Shown: positions 1-7,399, numbered from the stretch's first letter. The stretch: 49,835 nt of DNA from [Streptosporangium] indianense (GCF_021474405.1 NZ_JAKEIO010000052.1:1-49835); one strand, 5' to 3'. Made by a program: numbers and translations. Notes: generated by a model not told the origin, from the sequence alone.

Positions 1-1
1 G

Positions 2-1960
2 GGCCCCGGCTGCGGCCGCCGCCCCGCCCCCGCGCCGGCGGGGCGGCCGCAGCCGGTGCCGCCCGAGCCGGTCGCCACGCAGGCGGTGCCCGCACCGGAG
101 GCGGTCCAGGCCGTCCGGCGGGTACTCGGCGAGGGCGGCGCCCCGGAAGTGCTCGCGCCCCAGGTGGCCGCGGCCCTGGGCGAGGGTGCGGACGCGCAGC
201 TGCGGGCCGACCCCTGGCAGTTGCTGCGGATCCCGGGCGTGCGCCCCGAGCAGGCCGACGGTTTCGCCCGGGCGCTTCTCGGTGCCGAGTGCGGCCCGGA
301 CGACGAGCGGCGCGGCCGGGCCGTCACCGGCTGGCTCCTGGAGCAGGCGGCGCTGGCCGGGCACACCGCCCTGGAGATGCCGGCGCTCCTCGCGGCCCTG
401 GCGCAGCGCGGCGTGCCGGAACCCGACGGTGCCGTGCAGGGCGCGATCGCGGAGGGCGAGGCCCTGGTCTTCCAGGACGCCCTGGAGGAGGCCGGTGCCC
501 CGGCCCGGGCCGCCGACGAGGACGACACGCAGGAGGACGAGGAGCGTCCGGTCCGCGTCCTGGTCGGTCTGGAGCGGTACGCGCTGGCGGAGGAGAGCCT
601 GGCCGACGGCCTGGCCCGGCTGGTCAACTCGACGCCCAAGCAGGACGGTTCGGCAGCGGACTGGGAGCGGGCCGCCGCGGCGGCCCAGGGGTCCACGGCG
701 GAGCTGATCCGTGCGGTGGCCGGTCAGGGCCTGGTACTGCACACCGGCGGGGAGGCGTCCCTGGCCGAGCCCGCGGCGCTGCTGGACGCCGCGCGGTCGC
801 TCGGGCTGCGGGCCTGGGCGGCCACGCACGGCCCGATCGGCCGCACCCGTTTCGCGGCCCTGCTGGGGCGCGCCGGTGGGCCCGCGGGCGAGGCGGCTGA
901 CGCCTCCCGGCAGCCGGGCGCGCGCGGCTCCTCGGACAGCGTCACGCGGTCCGCCGGGGACGCACAGGACCGGCCCACGACGGCCGACGGTCCGATGGGC
1001 GCCGCACCCCCCGTCGCCACCGTCTCCGGCCTGCTCGCCGGCCGCGAAGGTCCCGGCCGGGACGCGGACGGTGCCCTCGATCTCGACCTGCTCGTCGTAC
1101 TCGACGCACCCCAGTTGGACGTCGAGACGGCGGCCCTGCTGACCGAGTCGATGCCGGACGGGGCACGCCTGGTCCTGTCGGGCGATCCGGCGGTGTTGTG
1201 GTCGGTGGGGCCGGGCCGGGTGTTCGCGGATCTGCTCGCGGCGCGGATCTGCCCGCAGGTGGCCTCGCGGCGGCCGGATCCCGGGCCGCTGGGGGAGCTG
1301 GTCGCCGGTGTCGGCGTCGGCGAGCTGAACCAGGTCGAGGCCCCCGGCAAGGAGATCGTGATCGTGCCGGTGCGGGACGCGGGCGAGGCCGTGCATCGGA
1401 CGGTGCAGCTCGTCGTGGACTCGGTGCCGCGGGCGATCGGTGTGCCGGCCGCGGAGACACAGGTGATCACCCCCGGGCACGGCGGGGCCGTGGGGACGCG
1501 GGTGCTGAACGCCGCCCTGAAGGAGCGGCTCAATCCGGGCCCGGGCCGCTTCGGCGGCTTCGACCCCGGTGACCGGATCGTCTACTCCCCCGTTCCCGGC
1601 CGTGCGCTGCCGGGCCGGGTGGTGACCGCGGACGCCGAGGGACTGCACCTGTCGTGCGAGGGCGAGAACGTCGTCGTCCCGAAGGAGCGGGTGGAGCAGG
1701 CGGTACGGCACGGGTGGGCGCTGACCGCGCACCAGGCTGTGGGGAGCCGGTGGCCCGCGGTGGTCGTGGTGCTGCCCGGCGATGCGGCGCAGGCGCTCAG
1801 CCGGCCCTGGGTGTACACGGCGTTCGGGCGGGCCGACCGGCATCTGTCGGTGGTGCACGGGGTGGAGCAGGCGCTGCCGCGTGCCGTGGCCGAGGTCCCG
1901 GCTAAGCCGCGCACGACCCGGCTTCCGGTGCTGCTCGCACCTCAGATCAGCGGCGACTGA
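2..1960 (+). CDS. RecD2-like helicase homologue with lost ATPase motifs (5' partial)
   Basis: The frame is open to the left window edge; the first start codon inside the window is GTG at 56, and 5' sequence is probably missing. Counting from that GTG, residues 52-76 resemble the helix-hairpin-helix segment of RecD2 (LLRIPGV). Residues 343-395 follow the RecD Walker B/motif III layout (VVLDAPQLD, then SGDPAVLWSVGPG). The C-terminal part matches the RecD2 end: TPGHGGAVGTRVLN, ALTAHQAVGS and YTAFGRADRHLSVV. The ATPase residues are gone: the Walker A position reads LHTGGEASL instead of GGPGTGKT, the DE of Walker B is DA, and the Q of GDPxQL is V. I therefore expect no helicase activity; a structural or DNA-binding role is possible. 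The fold assignment is from remembered family motifs. Confidence 0.75.
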   Translation, partial: GPGCGRRPAPAPAGRPQPVPPEPVATQAVPAPEAVQAVRRVLGEGGAPEVLAPQVAAALGEGADAQLRADPWQLLRIPGVRPEQADGFARALLGAECGPDDERRGRAVTGWLLEQAALAGHTALEMPALLAALAQRGVPEPDGAVQGAIAEGEALVFQDALEEAGAPARAADEDDTQEDEERPVRVLVGLERYALAEESLADGLARLVNSTPKQDGSAADWERAAAAAQGSTAELIRAVAGQGLVLHTGGEASLAEPAALLDAARSLGLRAWAATHGPIGRTRFAALLGRAGGPAGEAADASRQPGARGSSDSVTRSAGDAQDRPTTADGPMGAAPPVATVSGLLAGREGPGRDADGALDLDLLVVLDAPQLDVETAALLTESMPDGARLVLSGDPAVLWSVGPGRVFADLLAARICPQVASRRPDPGPLGELVAGVGVGELNQVEAPGKEIVIVPVRDAGEAVHRTVQLVVDSVPRAIGVPAAETQVITPGHGGAVGTRVLNAALKERLNPGPGRFGGFDPGDRIVYSPVPGRALPGRVVTADAEGLHLSCEGENVVVPKERVEQAVRHGWALTAHQAVGSRWPAVVVVLPGDAAQALSRPWVYTAFGRADRHLSVVHGVEQALPRAVAEVPAKPRTTRLPVLLAPQISGD

Positions 1961-1965
1961 CGGGC

Positions 1966-1997
1966 GCGGGGGTCAGGACCCGGCCCCTGACCCCCGC
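1966..1997. terminator. Bidirectional intrinsic terminator
   Basis: Perfect 12-bp inverted repeat (1966-1977 with 1986-1997, arm GCGGGGGTCAGG) around an 8-nt loop. It starts 6 bases after the stop of the RecD-like gene and lies before the stop of the convergent gene at 2022. There is no U-tract, as is usual in streptomycetes. Confidence 0.8.
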
Positions 1998-2021
1998 CTC
2001 CGTGGTCGCCGACGTGTGCGC

Positions 2022-2738
2022 TCAGCGGCGGTCCCCGTCCAGCGGCTCCAGATCCTCGTCCAGGTCGCCGGCGAGGTCGTCCTCGAAACCGTCGCCCTCG
2101 TCGCCGTCGTCGTCCTCGTCCTCGTCGACGTCGTCGATCTCGTCGTCGAAGACGGCGCTGACGTCGAAGCGGCAGACCACCTGCTGTGGATCGACCTGCT
2201 CGAACGGTGCCTCCAGCCACTCGCCGGGCTCGGCCGGTTCGTCCGCCGCCGTCACCCAGAGCGTGGAGTCGCCCTCCTCCAGCCCGAACTCCTTGTGCCG
2301 GGAGGCGATCTCGTCGGGCTCGAACTCCCCGAAGAGCAGTCCGAGCGCCCCGTGCACCGTCCCGGAGGCCGGAGAGCCCTCGTCCCCCTCCACGGCCTCG
2401 ATCCGCTGCGCCTGGGCGAGCAGACGCTGCGGTTCGGCGACGGCGTAGTCGCGACGGATCAGTACGCTCAGCGCGTTCGGTTCCTCTGGTCCGGTGTACG
2501 GGGGCAGGGCGTCCTCGGCGCCGGGGATCTCGAAGGGTGTGACCTCGTCGTAGCGGTCGTAGAGCAGTTCGTCGTACACCTCTGCGGCCGCGGCCAGCTG
2601 GTTGAACGCCTCGAACACGGCCGGGTCGTCCTCCCCCGACCTGCGTTCGACCGCGGCCAGGTGGCGGTCGAGCGCGGTCTTGACCGCCTCGGCGGCGGCG
2701 CGTACCTCGGCAGCGGTGGGCTGCGCAGCATCAGACAT
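2022..2738 (-). CDS. Conserved hypothetical protein with acidic tail
   Basis: A 238-residue protein starting at ATG 2738 (MSDAAQPTA). The frame stays open upstream, but that sequence runs into the divergent gene at 2786 and lacks coding character. The N-terminal half is helical and polar (a DRHLAAVERRSGEDD segment, then a Tyr/Asp-rich DELLYDRYDE stretch). The last 50 residues are almost entirely Asp/Glu, rich in DDVDEDEDDD-type runs. It has no signal peptide or membrane segment, so it should be cytoplasmic. I do not recognise a family with a known function; the acidic tail could mediate protein binding or mimic nucleic acid, which is speculation. It is transcribed divergently from the DUF5703 gene with 47 bp between the starts. 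Confidence 0.75.
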   Translation of the reverse strand: MSDAAQPTAAEVRAAAEAVKTALDRHLAAVERRSGEDDPAVFEAFNQLAAAAEVYDELLYDRYDEVTPFEIPGAEDALPPYTGPEEPNALSVLIRRDYAVAEPQRLLAQAQRIEAVEGDEGSPASGTVHGALGLLFGEFEPDEIASRHKEFGLEEGDSTLWVTAADEPAEPGEWLEAPFEQVDPQQVVCRFDVSAVFDDEIDDVDEDEDDDGDEGDGFEDDLAGDLDEDLEPLDGDRR

Positions 2739-2785
2739 AGTGCAGACGCTATCCGTACCGGGGCCCAGCCCGCACAATAGATGCG

Positions 2786-2974
2786 ATGCCGGAATACGAA
2801 TTTGTCGACGTGTACGTGCCGCGCGGGGTCTCCCGTAAGGAAACGGCACGTCTGCTGACGGACCACGCGGAGTACGGACACTGGGAGTTGTACCGCCTGA
2901 GCCTGCTGCGTGACGGCAGCCGCAGGGTGCGGTTGCGCCGACGGATCATCCGCCAGGTGCGGGCCACGTGGTGA
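2786..2974 (+). CDS. Small basic DUF5703-type protein
   Basis: A 62-residue protein starting at ATG 2786 (MPEYEFVDVYVPRGVSRKE) and ending in an arginine-rich segment (RRVRLRRRIIRQ). This matches the small actinobacterial DUF5703 family as I remember it; no function is known. It has no signal peptide or transmembrane segment. The basic C-terminus could bind nucleic acid, but nothing in the sequence proves it. It is divergent from the acidic protein gene and is followed by a strong terminator. Confidence 0.75.
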   Translation: MPEYEFVDVYVPRGVSRKETARLLTDHAEYGHWELYRLSLLRDGSRRVRLRRRIIRQVRATW

Positions 2975-3005
2975 GCGACGACGGAGCACGAGAAGAAGAC
3001 ACATG

Positions 3006-3041
3006 ACGGAGCGGGCCCCGCGTCGGCGGGGCCCGCTCCGT
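3006..3041. terminator. Strong bidirectional terminator
   Basis: Perfect 15-bp inverted repeat (3006-3020 with 3027-3041, arm starting ACGGAGCGGG) around a 6-nt loop. It lies between the DUF5703 gene (+) and the convergent chaplin gene (-) and serves both. Confidence 0.9.
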
Positions 3042-3052
3042 TGTGCGGGGGG

Positions 3053-3982
3053 TCAGGTCGAGGCGCGCGCCTTGCGGTAGAGGATCGCGCCGGCGAGCAG
3101 CGCCCCGGCGCCGGCCGGGAGGACCAGGCCGAGCGGCAGGTCGCTGCCGGTGCTGGCGAGCTGGGCCTCGCCGTGGGGCTGGGTGACGAACCGGCCGCCC
3201 GGCTCGTTGCCGTGCGAGGAGCCGCCCGGGGTCTGGCCGCCGGCGCCGGGCGGGGTGCCCGGGGTGCCGGGGTGGCCGGGCTCACCGGGGTTGCCCGGGG
3301 TGCCAGGGTTGCCAGGGTTGGTGCCAGGGTTGCCGGGGTTGGTGCCAGGGTTCCCCGAGTTGCCGGGGTTCCCAGGGTTCCCCGGGTTGCCGGGGTTGGT
3401 GCCAGGGTTCCCCGGGTTGCCGGGGTTCCCAGGGTTCCCCGGGTTGCCGGGGTTCCCCGGGGTGCCCGGGCCGCCGGGTTCGCCCGGGGTTTCGTGGCCG
3501 CCGCCGGGCGGGGTGCCGTGGTGGCCGCCGCCGTTCGAGCAGTCGTTGCCCGTGCTGGGGTTGCCGACGCCGATGACGTCGACGCTGTTGCCGCAGACGT
3601 TCACCGGCACGTGGACCGGCGCCTGGACGTGGTTGCCGGAGCCGACGCCGGGTGAGCCGGTGGCGTGCCCGCCCGCGTGGGAGCCGCCGTGACCGCCCTT
3701 GCCGCCCTGTTCGCCGTATCCCCCCGATGGCGATCCACCGCCCTTGTTGGCGCAGGAGTTGCCCACCGACGGGTTGAGGACACCGACGACGTTGACGGTG
3801 TTCCCGCACACGTTGACCGGCGCGTACACCGGCGCCTGCACGGAGTTTCCGGACAGCACGCCGGGCGAACCCGACGCCGCGCCCTGGGCGCCCGAGTCGG
3901 CGTGCGCGGAGCCGCCCGCGGCGGCGATCACGCCGGTCGCGGCCGCCACGGTCATCAGACCCTTGCGGGTGACCTGTCGCAT
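3053..3982 (-). CDS. chpC: Long cell-wall-anchored chaplin (ChpC type)
   Basis: A 309-residue secreted surface protein. It has a signal peptide with the likely cut after AHA (residue 28), then two chaplin domains at about 37-80 and 109-150. Each domain has a Cys pair (59/77 and 130/148) and the NVCGN...GNxC pattern. A long Gly-Asn-Pro repeat linker follows (165-246). The end is a sortase signal: LASTG at 275-279, a hydrophobic helix and a KAR-type basic tail. Long chaplins are linked to peptidoglycan by class E sortases and help assemble the amyloid-like hydrophobic layer of aerial hyphae and spores. The start ATG 3982 has AGGCAGG upstream. The neighbouring short chaplin supports the ChpC assignment over ChpA/ChpB. 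Confidence 0.9.
   Translation of the reverse strand: MRQVTRKGLMTVAAATGVIAAAGGSAHADSGAQGAASGSPGVLSGNSVQAPVYAPVNVCGNTVNVVGVLNPSVGNSCANKGGGSPSGGYGEQGGKGGHGGSHAGGHATGSPGVGSGNHVQAPVHVPVNVCGNSVDVIGVGNPSTGNDCSNGGGHHGTPPGGGHETPGEPGGPGTPGNPGNPGNPGNPGNPGNPGTNPGNPGNPGNPGNSGNPGTNPGNPGTNPGNPGTPGNPGEPGHPGTPGTPPGAGGQTPGGSSHGNEPGGRFVTQPHGEAQLASTGSDLPLGLVLPAGAGALLAGAILYRKARAST
3245..3490 (-). repeat. Collagen-like (Gly-Asn-Pro) tandem coding repeat
   Basis: Codes for residues 165-246 of the long chaplin: runs of GNP with interspersed GTP, GTNP, GEP and GHP units. At DNA level it is tandem copies of a 9-bp unit close to CCGGGGTTG/CCAGGGTTC, with at least three near-identical blocks ending in GGTTGGTGCC. Repeat number is likely to vary between strains by slippage. 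Confidence 0.85.
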
Positions 3983-4010
3983 TTACTGAATACCTGCCTT
4001 CGACCCTGTC

Positions 4011-4050
4011 TCGAATTCTTGAATTCTCGAATGCTTCTCGAATTCCTCGA
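4011..4050. repeat. AT-rich GAATTC/TCGAA repeat cluster upstream of chpC
   Basis: Three GAATTC palindromes (4013, 4021, 4040) and several TCGAA/CTCGA units fall within 40 bp, an unusually AT-rich patch for this genome. The patch lies 30-70 bp upstream of the long chaplin start, where a promoter or operator would be. No clear sigma-BldN motif was found here. Confidence 0.5.
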
Positions 4051-4060
4051 AAGAAGCGTT

Positions 4061-4095
4061 CGGTCCCGGAGCGCATGGCACGCACTCCGGGACCG
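4061..4095 (-). terminator. Intrinsic terminator after chpH
   Basis: A 14-bp inverted repeat (4061-4074 with 4082-4095, arm CGGTCCCGGAGCGC). Its single C/A mismatch becomes a G-U pair in the minus-strand transcript. It sits 36 bp past the chpH stop and is followed on that strand by a short T-rich stretch. It should separate chpH from chpC transcription. Confidence 0.65.
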
Positions 4096-4130
4096 ATGGC
4101 TTGTGGACTTCCCTCAGCGAGGGGAAAGCA

Positions 4131-4364
4131 TCACTTGTTGATGCAGGTGTTGCCGAAGGCGGGGTTCAGCAGCCCGATCACGGAGACCGTGTTGCCGCAG
4201 ACGTTCACCGGGACGTGAACGGGCACCTGGACAACGTTGCCGGACAGGACGCCCGGGGAGTGCGCGGCGACACCCTGAGCACCCGAGTCGGCGACGGCCA
4301 GGCCCGCGCCCGCGAGAACCAGCCCACCGGTGGCAGTCGCAGCAGCGACGACCTTCTTGATCAT
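4131..4364 (-). CDS. chpH: Short chaplin ChpH
   Basis: A 77-residue secreted protein: signal peptide ending AVA (residue 25), then a single chaplin domain that begins DSGAQG and ends NTCINK, with two Cys in NVCGN and GNTC. It is nearly identical to the ChpH of S. coelicolor as I remember it. ChpH is one of the core short chaplins that self-assemble into amyloid fibres, lower water surface tension and coat aerial structures. The start ATG 4364 has a strong ribosome site (TAGGAGGAAT) 6-8 bases upstream; the frame extends 14 codons further but without a ribosome site. A sigma-BldN-like promoter lies about 50 bp upstream. Confidence 0.95.
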   Translation of the reverse strand: MIKKVVAAATATGGLVLAGAGLAVADSGAQGVAAHSPGVLSGNVVQVPVHVPVNVCGNTVSVIGLLNPAFGNTCINK

Positions 4365-4411
4365 TATTCCTCCTAGTTGGCAAAGCGACCCATCTTGCGA
4401 TCGCATTACCT

Positions 4412-4439
4412 GTAACGAGGAGGGAGTAATGAGGCTACG
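4412..4439 (-). promoter_or_regulatory. Sigma-BldN-like promoter of chpH
   Basis: Read on the minus strand, CGTAGC (4434-4439), a 16-bp spacer and CGTTAC (4412-4417). The remembered sigma-BldN consensus is CGTAAC-N16-CGTTGA, so 9 of 12 positions match with the exact spacing. Chaplin genes are known sigma-BldN targets, which supports the call. The leader before ATG 4364 would be about 40 nt. Confidence 0.55.
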
Positions 4440-4510
4440 AGCTTATGGTCGCATTCACTCTTCCCAGTCGATCCCGCACGCGCGACCGAATAGCCCGTCC
4501 ACGGGGCCGG

Positions 4511-5836
4511 TCAGGACAGGTCGATGAAACGGTCGAGCACGCGCACGCCGAACTGCAGGCCCTCCACCGGAACCCGCTCGTCCACGCCGTGGAACATGCC
4601 GGCGAAGTCCAGCTCCGGCGGCAGCTTCAGCGGCACGAAGCCGAAGCCCCGGATGCCCAGGTCGTCGAAGGACTTGGCGTCCGTCCCGCCGGAGAGCATG
4701 TAGGGGATCGCCTTGGCGGTCGGGTCCTCCGCCAGCAGCGCGGACTGCATCGCCCCCACCAGCGCCCCGTCGAAGGAGGTCTCCACGGCCTTGTCGGCGT
4801 GCACGTCCTCGCGCCGTACGTTCGGGCCGAGGATCCGGTCGAGGTCGGCGAGGAACTCCTCCTCGTGGCCGGGCAGGAACCGTCCGTCGACGTGCGCGGT
4901 CGCCTCGCCCGGGATGACGTTGACCTTGTAACCGGCGCCGAGCTGCGTCGGGTTGGCCGTGTTGCTCAGCGTCGCGCCGATGAACTTGGCGATGCCGCCG
5001 AGTCTGACGAGGGTCGACTCCATGTCCTCCGGGTCGAGTTCGGTGCCGAGCGCGTCACCGAGCTCGTCGAGGAAGGCACGGGTGGTCTTGGTGACGCGCA
5101 CCGGGAACTTGTGCCGCCCCAGCCTGGCGACGGCCTCCGACAGCTCGGTGATCGCGTTGTCCCGGTGGATCATCGATCCGTGCCCGGCGGTGCCGGCCAC
5201 GGTGAGCTTCATCCAGTGCATGCCCTTCTCGGCCGTCTGGATCATGTAGAGCCGCCGCTGCTCGCTGACGGTGAACGAGAACCCGCCCACCTCGCTGATC
5301 GCCTCGGTCACGCCCTCGAAGAGCTCGGGGTGCTTGCGCACGAGGTGCTTGGCCCCGTAGGTGCCGCCCGCCTCCTCGTCGGCGAGGAAGGCGAGGACGA
5401 TGTCCCGCGGGGGCTTGCGCCCGCTGCGCAGCCGGTCGCGGACGACCGCGAGGGTCATCGCGTCCATGTCCTTCATGTCGACGGCCCCGCGGCCCCACAC
5501 GCAGCCGTCCGCGACCTCGCCGGAGAAGGGGTGGTGGGTCCAGTCGTCGGCGTTGGCCGGGACGACGTCGGTGTGGCCGTGGATGAGGAGCGCGGGCCGG
5601 GAGGGGTCCTCGCCCTCGATCCGGGCGACCGTGGAGGCGCGGCCCGGGTGGGACTCGAAGATCTGCGGTTCGAGCCCGACCTCGGCGAGCTTCTCGGCGA
5701 CGTACTCCGCCGCCTTGCGCTCGCCCGGACCCGAGTGGTCGCCGTAGTTGCTGGTGTCGATCTGGATCAGCTCGCGGCAGAGGTCCACGACCTCGTCCTC
5801 GCCTGTGACGCTCCTGGCCGTGTCCGTCTCGCTCAC
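4511..5836 (-). CDS. M20 family metallopeptidase
   Basis: A 441-residue cytoplasmic zinc peptidase of the M20/M25/M40 family (ArgE/DapE/CPG2-like). Metal and catalytic residues are visible: H88 and D90 in LLIHGHTDVVP, D120 in GRGAVDMKD, the E154-E155 pair in FLADEEAGG, and a late His in GMFHGVDERVPV. The inserted dimerisation (lid) domain occupies about residues 200-330 (GTAGHGS motif). The family cleaves N-acyl amino acids or small peptides; the substrate cannot be read from the sequence, and the length is typical of the actinobacterial 'M20/M25/M40 hydrolase' group. The start ATG 5836 has GGAGG-like sequence upstream. It is a single-gene unit. Confidence 0.9.
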   Translation of the reverse strand: MSETDTARSVTGEDEVVDLCRELIQIDTSNYGDHSGPGERKAAEYVAEKLAEVGLEPQIFESHPGRASTVARIEGEDPSRPALLIHGHTDVVPANADDWTHHPFSGEVADGCVWGRGAVDMKDMDAMTLAVVRDRLRSGRKPPRDIVLAFLADEEAGGTYGAKHLVRKHPELFEGVTEAISEVGGFSFTVSEQRRLYMIQTAEKGMHWMKLTVAGTAGHGSMIHRDNAITELSEAVARLGRHKFPVRVTKTTRAFLDELGDALGTELDPEDMESTLVRLGGIAKFIGATLSNTANPTQLGAGYKVNVIPGEATAHVDGRFLPGHEEEFLADLDRILGPNVRREDVHADKAVETSFDGALVGAMQSALLAEDPTAKAIPYMLSGGTDAKSFDDLGIRGFGFVPLKLPPELDFAGMFHGVDERVPVEGLQFGVRVLDRFIDLS

Positions 5837-5961
5837 GTGCTTCCTCCCGGTGTCACTGCTGGTGGGTCCCCCTCATCCTCTCTCTCCCCGGCCCGCACCC
5901 CAAGAGCGCTCCCGGCCCGTCACACGCCGTTCACGCCTCGCCGGGGTGCGGACGGGGGGTG

Positions 5962-5990
5962 ATCGGCCACCCCCGAAAGCCTGGTAATGT
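5962..5990 (+). promoter_or_regulatory. Possible tRNA-Leu promoter
   Basis: TAATGT at 5985-5990 fits a -10 box, with TGATCG-like sequence about 17-18 bp upstream as a weak -35. It lies 43 bp before the tRNA. The -10 is the better half; the -35 is uncertain. Confidence 0.4.
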
Positions 5991-6032
5991 TTACGTCGTC
6001 GCCGCGGGGAGAACCCACGCGACAGACACCTT

Positions 6033-6117
6033 GTCCGGGTGGCGGAATGGCAGACGCGCTAGCTTGAGGTGCTAGTGCCCTTTATCGGGCGTGGGGGTTC
6101 AAGTCCCCCCTCGGACA
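6033..6117 (+). tRNA. tRNA-Leu (anticodon GAG)
   Basis: An 85-nt class II tRNA. The acceptor stem GTCCGGG pairs with CTCGGAC (one G-T pair), discriminator A at 6117. The D-arm starts TGGCGGAATGGCAGACGC. The anticodon stem CTAGC/GCTAG encloses TTGAGGT with GAG. There is a long variable arm (TGCCC TTTATC GGGCG), and the T-arm GGGGGTTCAAGTCCCCC is canonical. CCA is not encoded. GAG reads CUC/CUU leucine codons. Confidence 0.95.
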
Positions 6118-6125
6118 CATGAACT

Positions 6126-6155
6126 GAGGGCCGTGACCGCGAGGTCACGGCCCTC
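6126..6155 (+). terminator. Terminator of the tRNA gene
   Basis: Perfect 13-bp inverted repeat (6126-6138 with 6143-6155, arm GAGGGCCGTGACC) closed by a GCGA tetraloop of the GNRA type. It starts 9 bases after the tRNA and is followed by GGGCGTTTCC. Confidence 0.8.
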
Positions 6156-6179
6156 GGGCGTTTCCGCGGAAAGGTGACC

Positions 6180-6554
6180 ATGACCAGGCGTTCCTGCCCG
6201 TGCGGGCTCCCCGAGGCGTACGAGGCGTGCTGCGGGCGGTTCCACTCCGGGACCGCTGCCGCGCCGACCGCCGAGGCGTTGATGCGGTCCCGGTACTGCG
6301 CCTTCGTGCGGGGGGACGTGGCGTATCTGCTGCGGACCTGGCATCCGCGGACGCGGCCCGGGACGCTGGAGCCGGATCCGGGCATGCGGTGGACCGGGCT
6401 GGAGATCCTGGGCGTGAGCGGCGGCTCGGCGTTCCACACCACCGGGACCGTGGAGTTCCGGGCGTCGTACCGGGGCGGGTCGCTGCACGAGCGGAGCCGG
6501 TTCGAGCGGGTCGACGGGGCCTGGGTGTACGTCGACGGGGAGTTCCCGGCGTAG
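6180..6554 (+). CDS. YchJ family protein (SEC-C-type zinc motif)
   Basis: A 124-residue cytoplasmic protein beginning MTRRSCPCGLP and containing CPCG...YEACCGRFH. This is the N-terminal SEC-C-like zinc-binding motif of the YchJ/UPF0225 family, followed by an NTF2-like fold (SRYCAFVRGD, later RSRFERVDGAWVYVDG). Function is unknown; the motif binds zinc in relatives. I prefer ATG 6180 over GTG 6174 because AAAGG at 6169-6173 is correctly spaced for 6180 and adjoins 6174. It is convergent with the GntR gene, leaving a 5-bp gap. Confidence 0.85.
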   Translation: MTRRSCPCGLPEAYEACCGRFHSGTAAAPTAEALMRSRYCAFVRGDVAYLLRTWHPRTRPGTLEPDPGMRWTGLEILGVSGGSAFHTTGTVEFRASYRGGSLHERSRFERVDGAWVYVDGEFPA

Positions 6555-6559
6555 CGGTG

Positions 6560-7261
6560 CTACGGCGCCAGGATGTCGAGTTCCTGGAGGGCGCCGACCG
6601 TGATCTCGCGGGTCAGCTCCTCCGCCCGGGCGGAGTCGCCCGCGCGGACCGCCTCGGCGACCTGGACGTGCAGGGTGACGGCGGCCGGGTCGGGGTCCTC
6701 GAACATCACGTCGTGCTGGGTGCGGCCGGTGAGGACCTCCGCGACGACGTCGCCGAGGCGGGCGAACATCTCGTTGCCGGAGGCCTCCAGGATGACGCGG
6801 TGGAAGGCGACGTCGTGCAGGAGATAGCCCTCCAGCTTGTGACCGCGTGAGTGGGCGACCATGCCGAGGGCGCATTCGGTGAGTTCGGCGCACTGCTCGG
6901 CCGTGGCGTGCCGGGCGGCGAGGCCGGCCGCGACCGGTTCGACGGCCGAGCGCAGCACCGTGAGGGACCGCAACTGCCAGGGCCGGTCCGAGCCGGCCAG
7001 GCGCCAGCGGATCACCTGCGGGTCGTAGACGTTCCACTCGGACTTCGGGCGGACCGTCACGCCGACGCGGCGGCGGGACTCGACCAGGTACATGGACTCC
7101 AGGACGCGGACCGCCTCGCGCATCACGGAGCGCGACACGTCGAAACGCTGGGCGAGCTCGTCGGTGCGCAGGACACTGCCCGGCGGGTACTCCCCCGCCG
7201 TGATCTCGGGGCCGAGGGTGTCCAGTACATGGCCGTGCAGCCCCCGGCCCGGTGTGCTCAT
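6560..7261 (-). CDS. gntR: GntR/FadR-type repressor of the gluconate operon
   Basis: A 233-residue transcription factor. The N-terminal winged helix is at about 8-75 (LRTDELAQRFDVSRSVMREAV recognition region). An all-helical FCD ligand domain follows at 90-225, with metal/ligand-type residues (FHRVILEASGNEMF). It is transcribed divergently from the gluconokinase and permease genes, so it most likely represses them and is relieved by gluconate or 6-phosphogluconate. A GntR regulator of gluconate genes in the same position has been described in S. coelicolor (from memory). The start ATG 7261 leaves 138 bp of shared regulatory DNA. Confidence 0.88.
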   Translation of the reverse strand: MSTPGRGLHGHVLDTLGPEITAGEYPPGSVLRTDELAQRFDVSRSVMREAVRVLESMYLVESRRRVGVTVRPKSEWNVYDPQVIRWRLAGSDRPWQLRSLTVLRSAVEPVAAGLAARHATAEQCAELTECALGMVAHSRGHKLEGYLLHDVAFHRVILEASGNEMFARLGDVVAEVLTGRTQHDVMFEDPDPAAVTLHVQVAEAVRAGDSARAEELTREITVGALQELDILAP

Positions 7262-7289
7262 GCACTCAGCGTACGGGGTAGATCACGGA

Positions 7290-7341
7290 GATAAAAAGTC
7301 AGACTTATCCATGACAGACTCTTGAATTAGTCGTACCTAAT
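7290..7341. promoter_or_regulatory. Candidate gluconate operator region
   Basis: Between the divergent gntR and gntK starts lie AAGTC-A-GACTT (7296-7306), a second CAGACT at 7315-7320 spaced 15 bp from the first (7300), and ATTAG-N6-CTAAT (7326-7341). The AT-rich patch contrasts with its surroundings. Which palindrome the FadR-type regulator uses cannot be decided by eye. Confidence 0.5.
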
Positions 7342-7399
7342 GGGTTTCAGTTGCGTCGACATCAGGTGTCGACCTCGGACAGCATTCAGTGAGGCAGCG

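Noticed and set aside
3245..3490. Regular short repeats resembling a CRISPR array
   Set aside because: The units are 9 bp, without spacers, in frame and code for Gly-Asn-Pro triplets of the chaplin.
4445..5962. 505-codon plus-strand frame
   Set aside because: It is antisense to the M20 peptidase; no homology or ribosome site.
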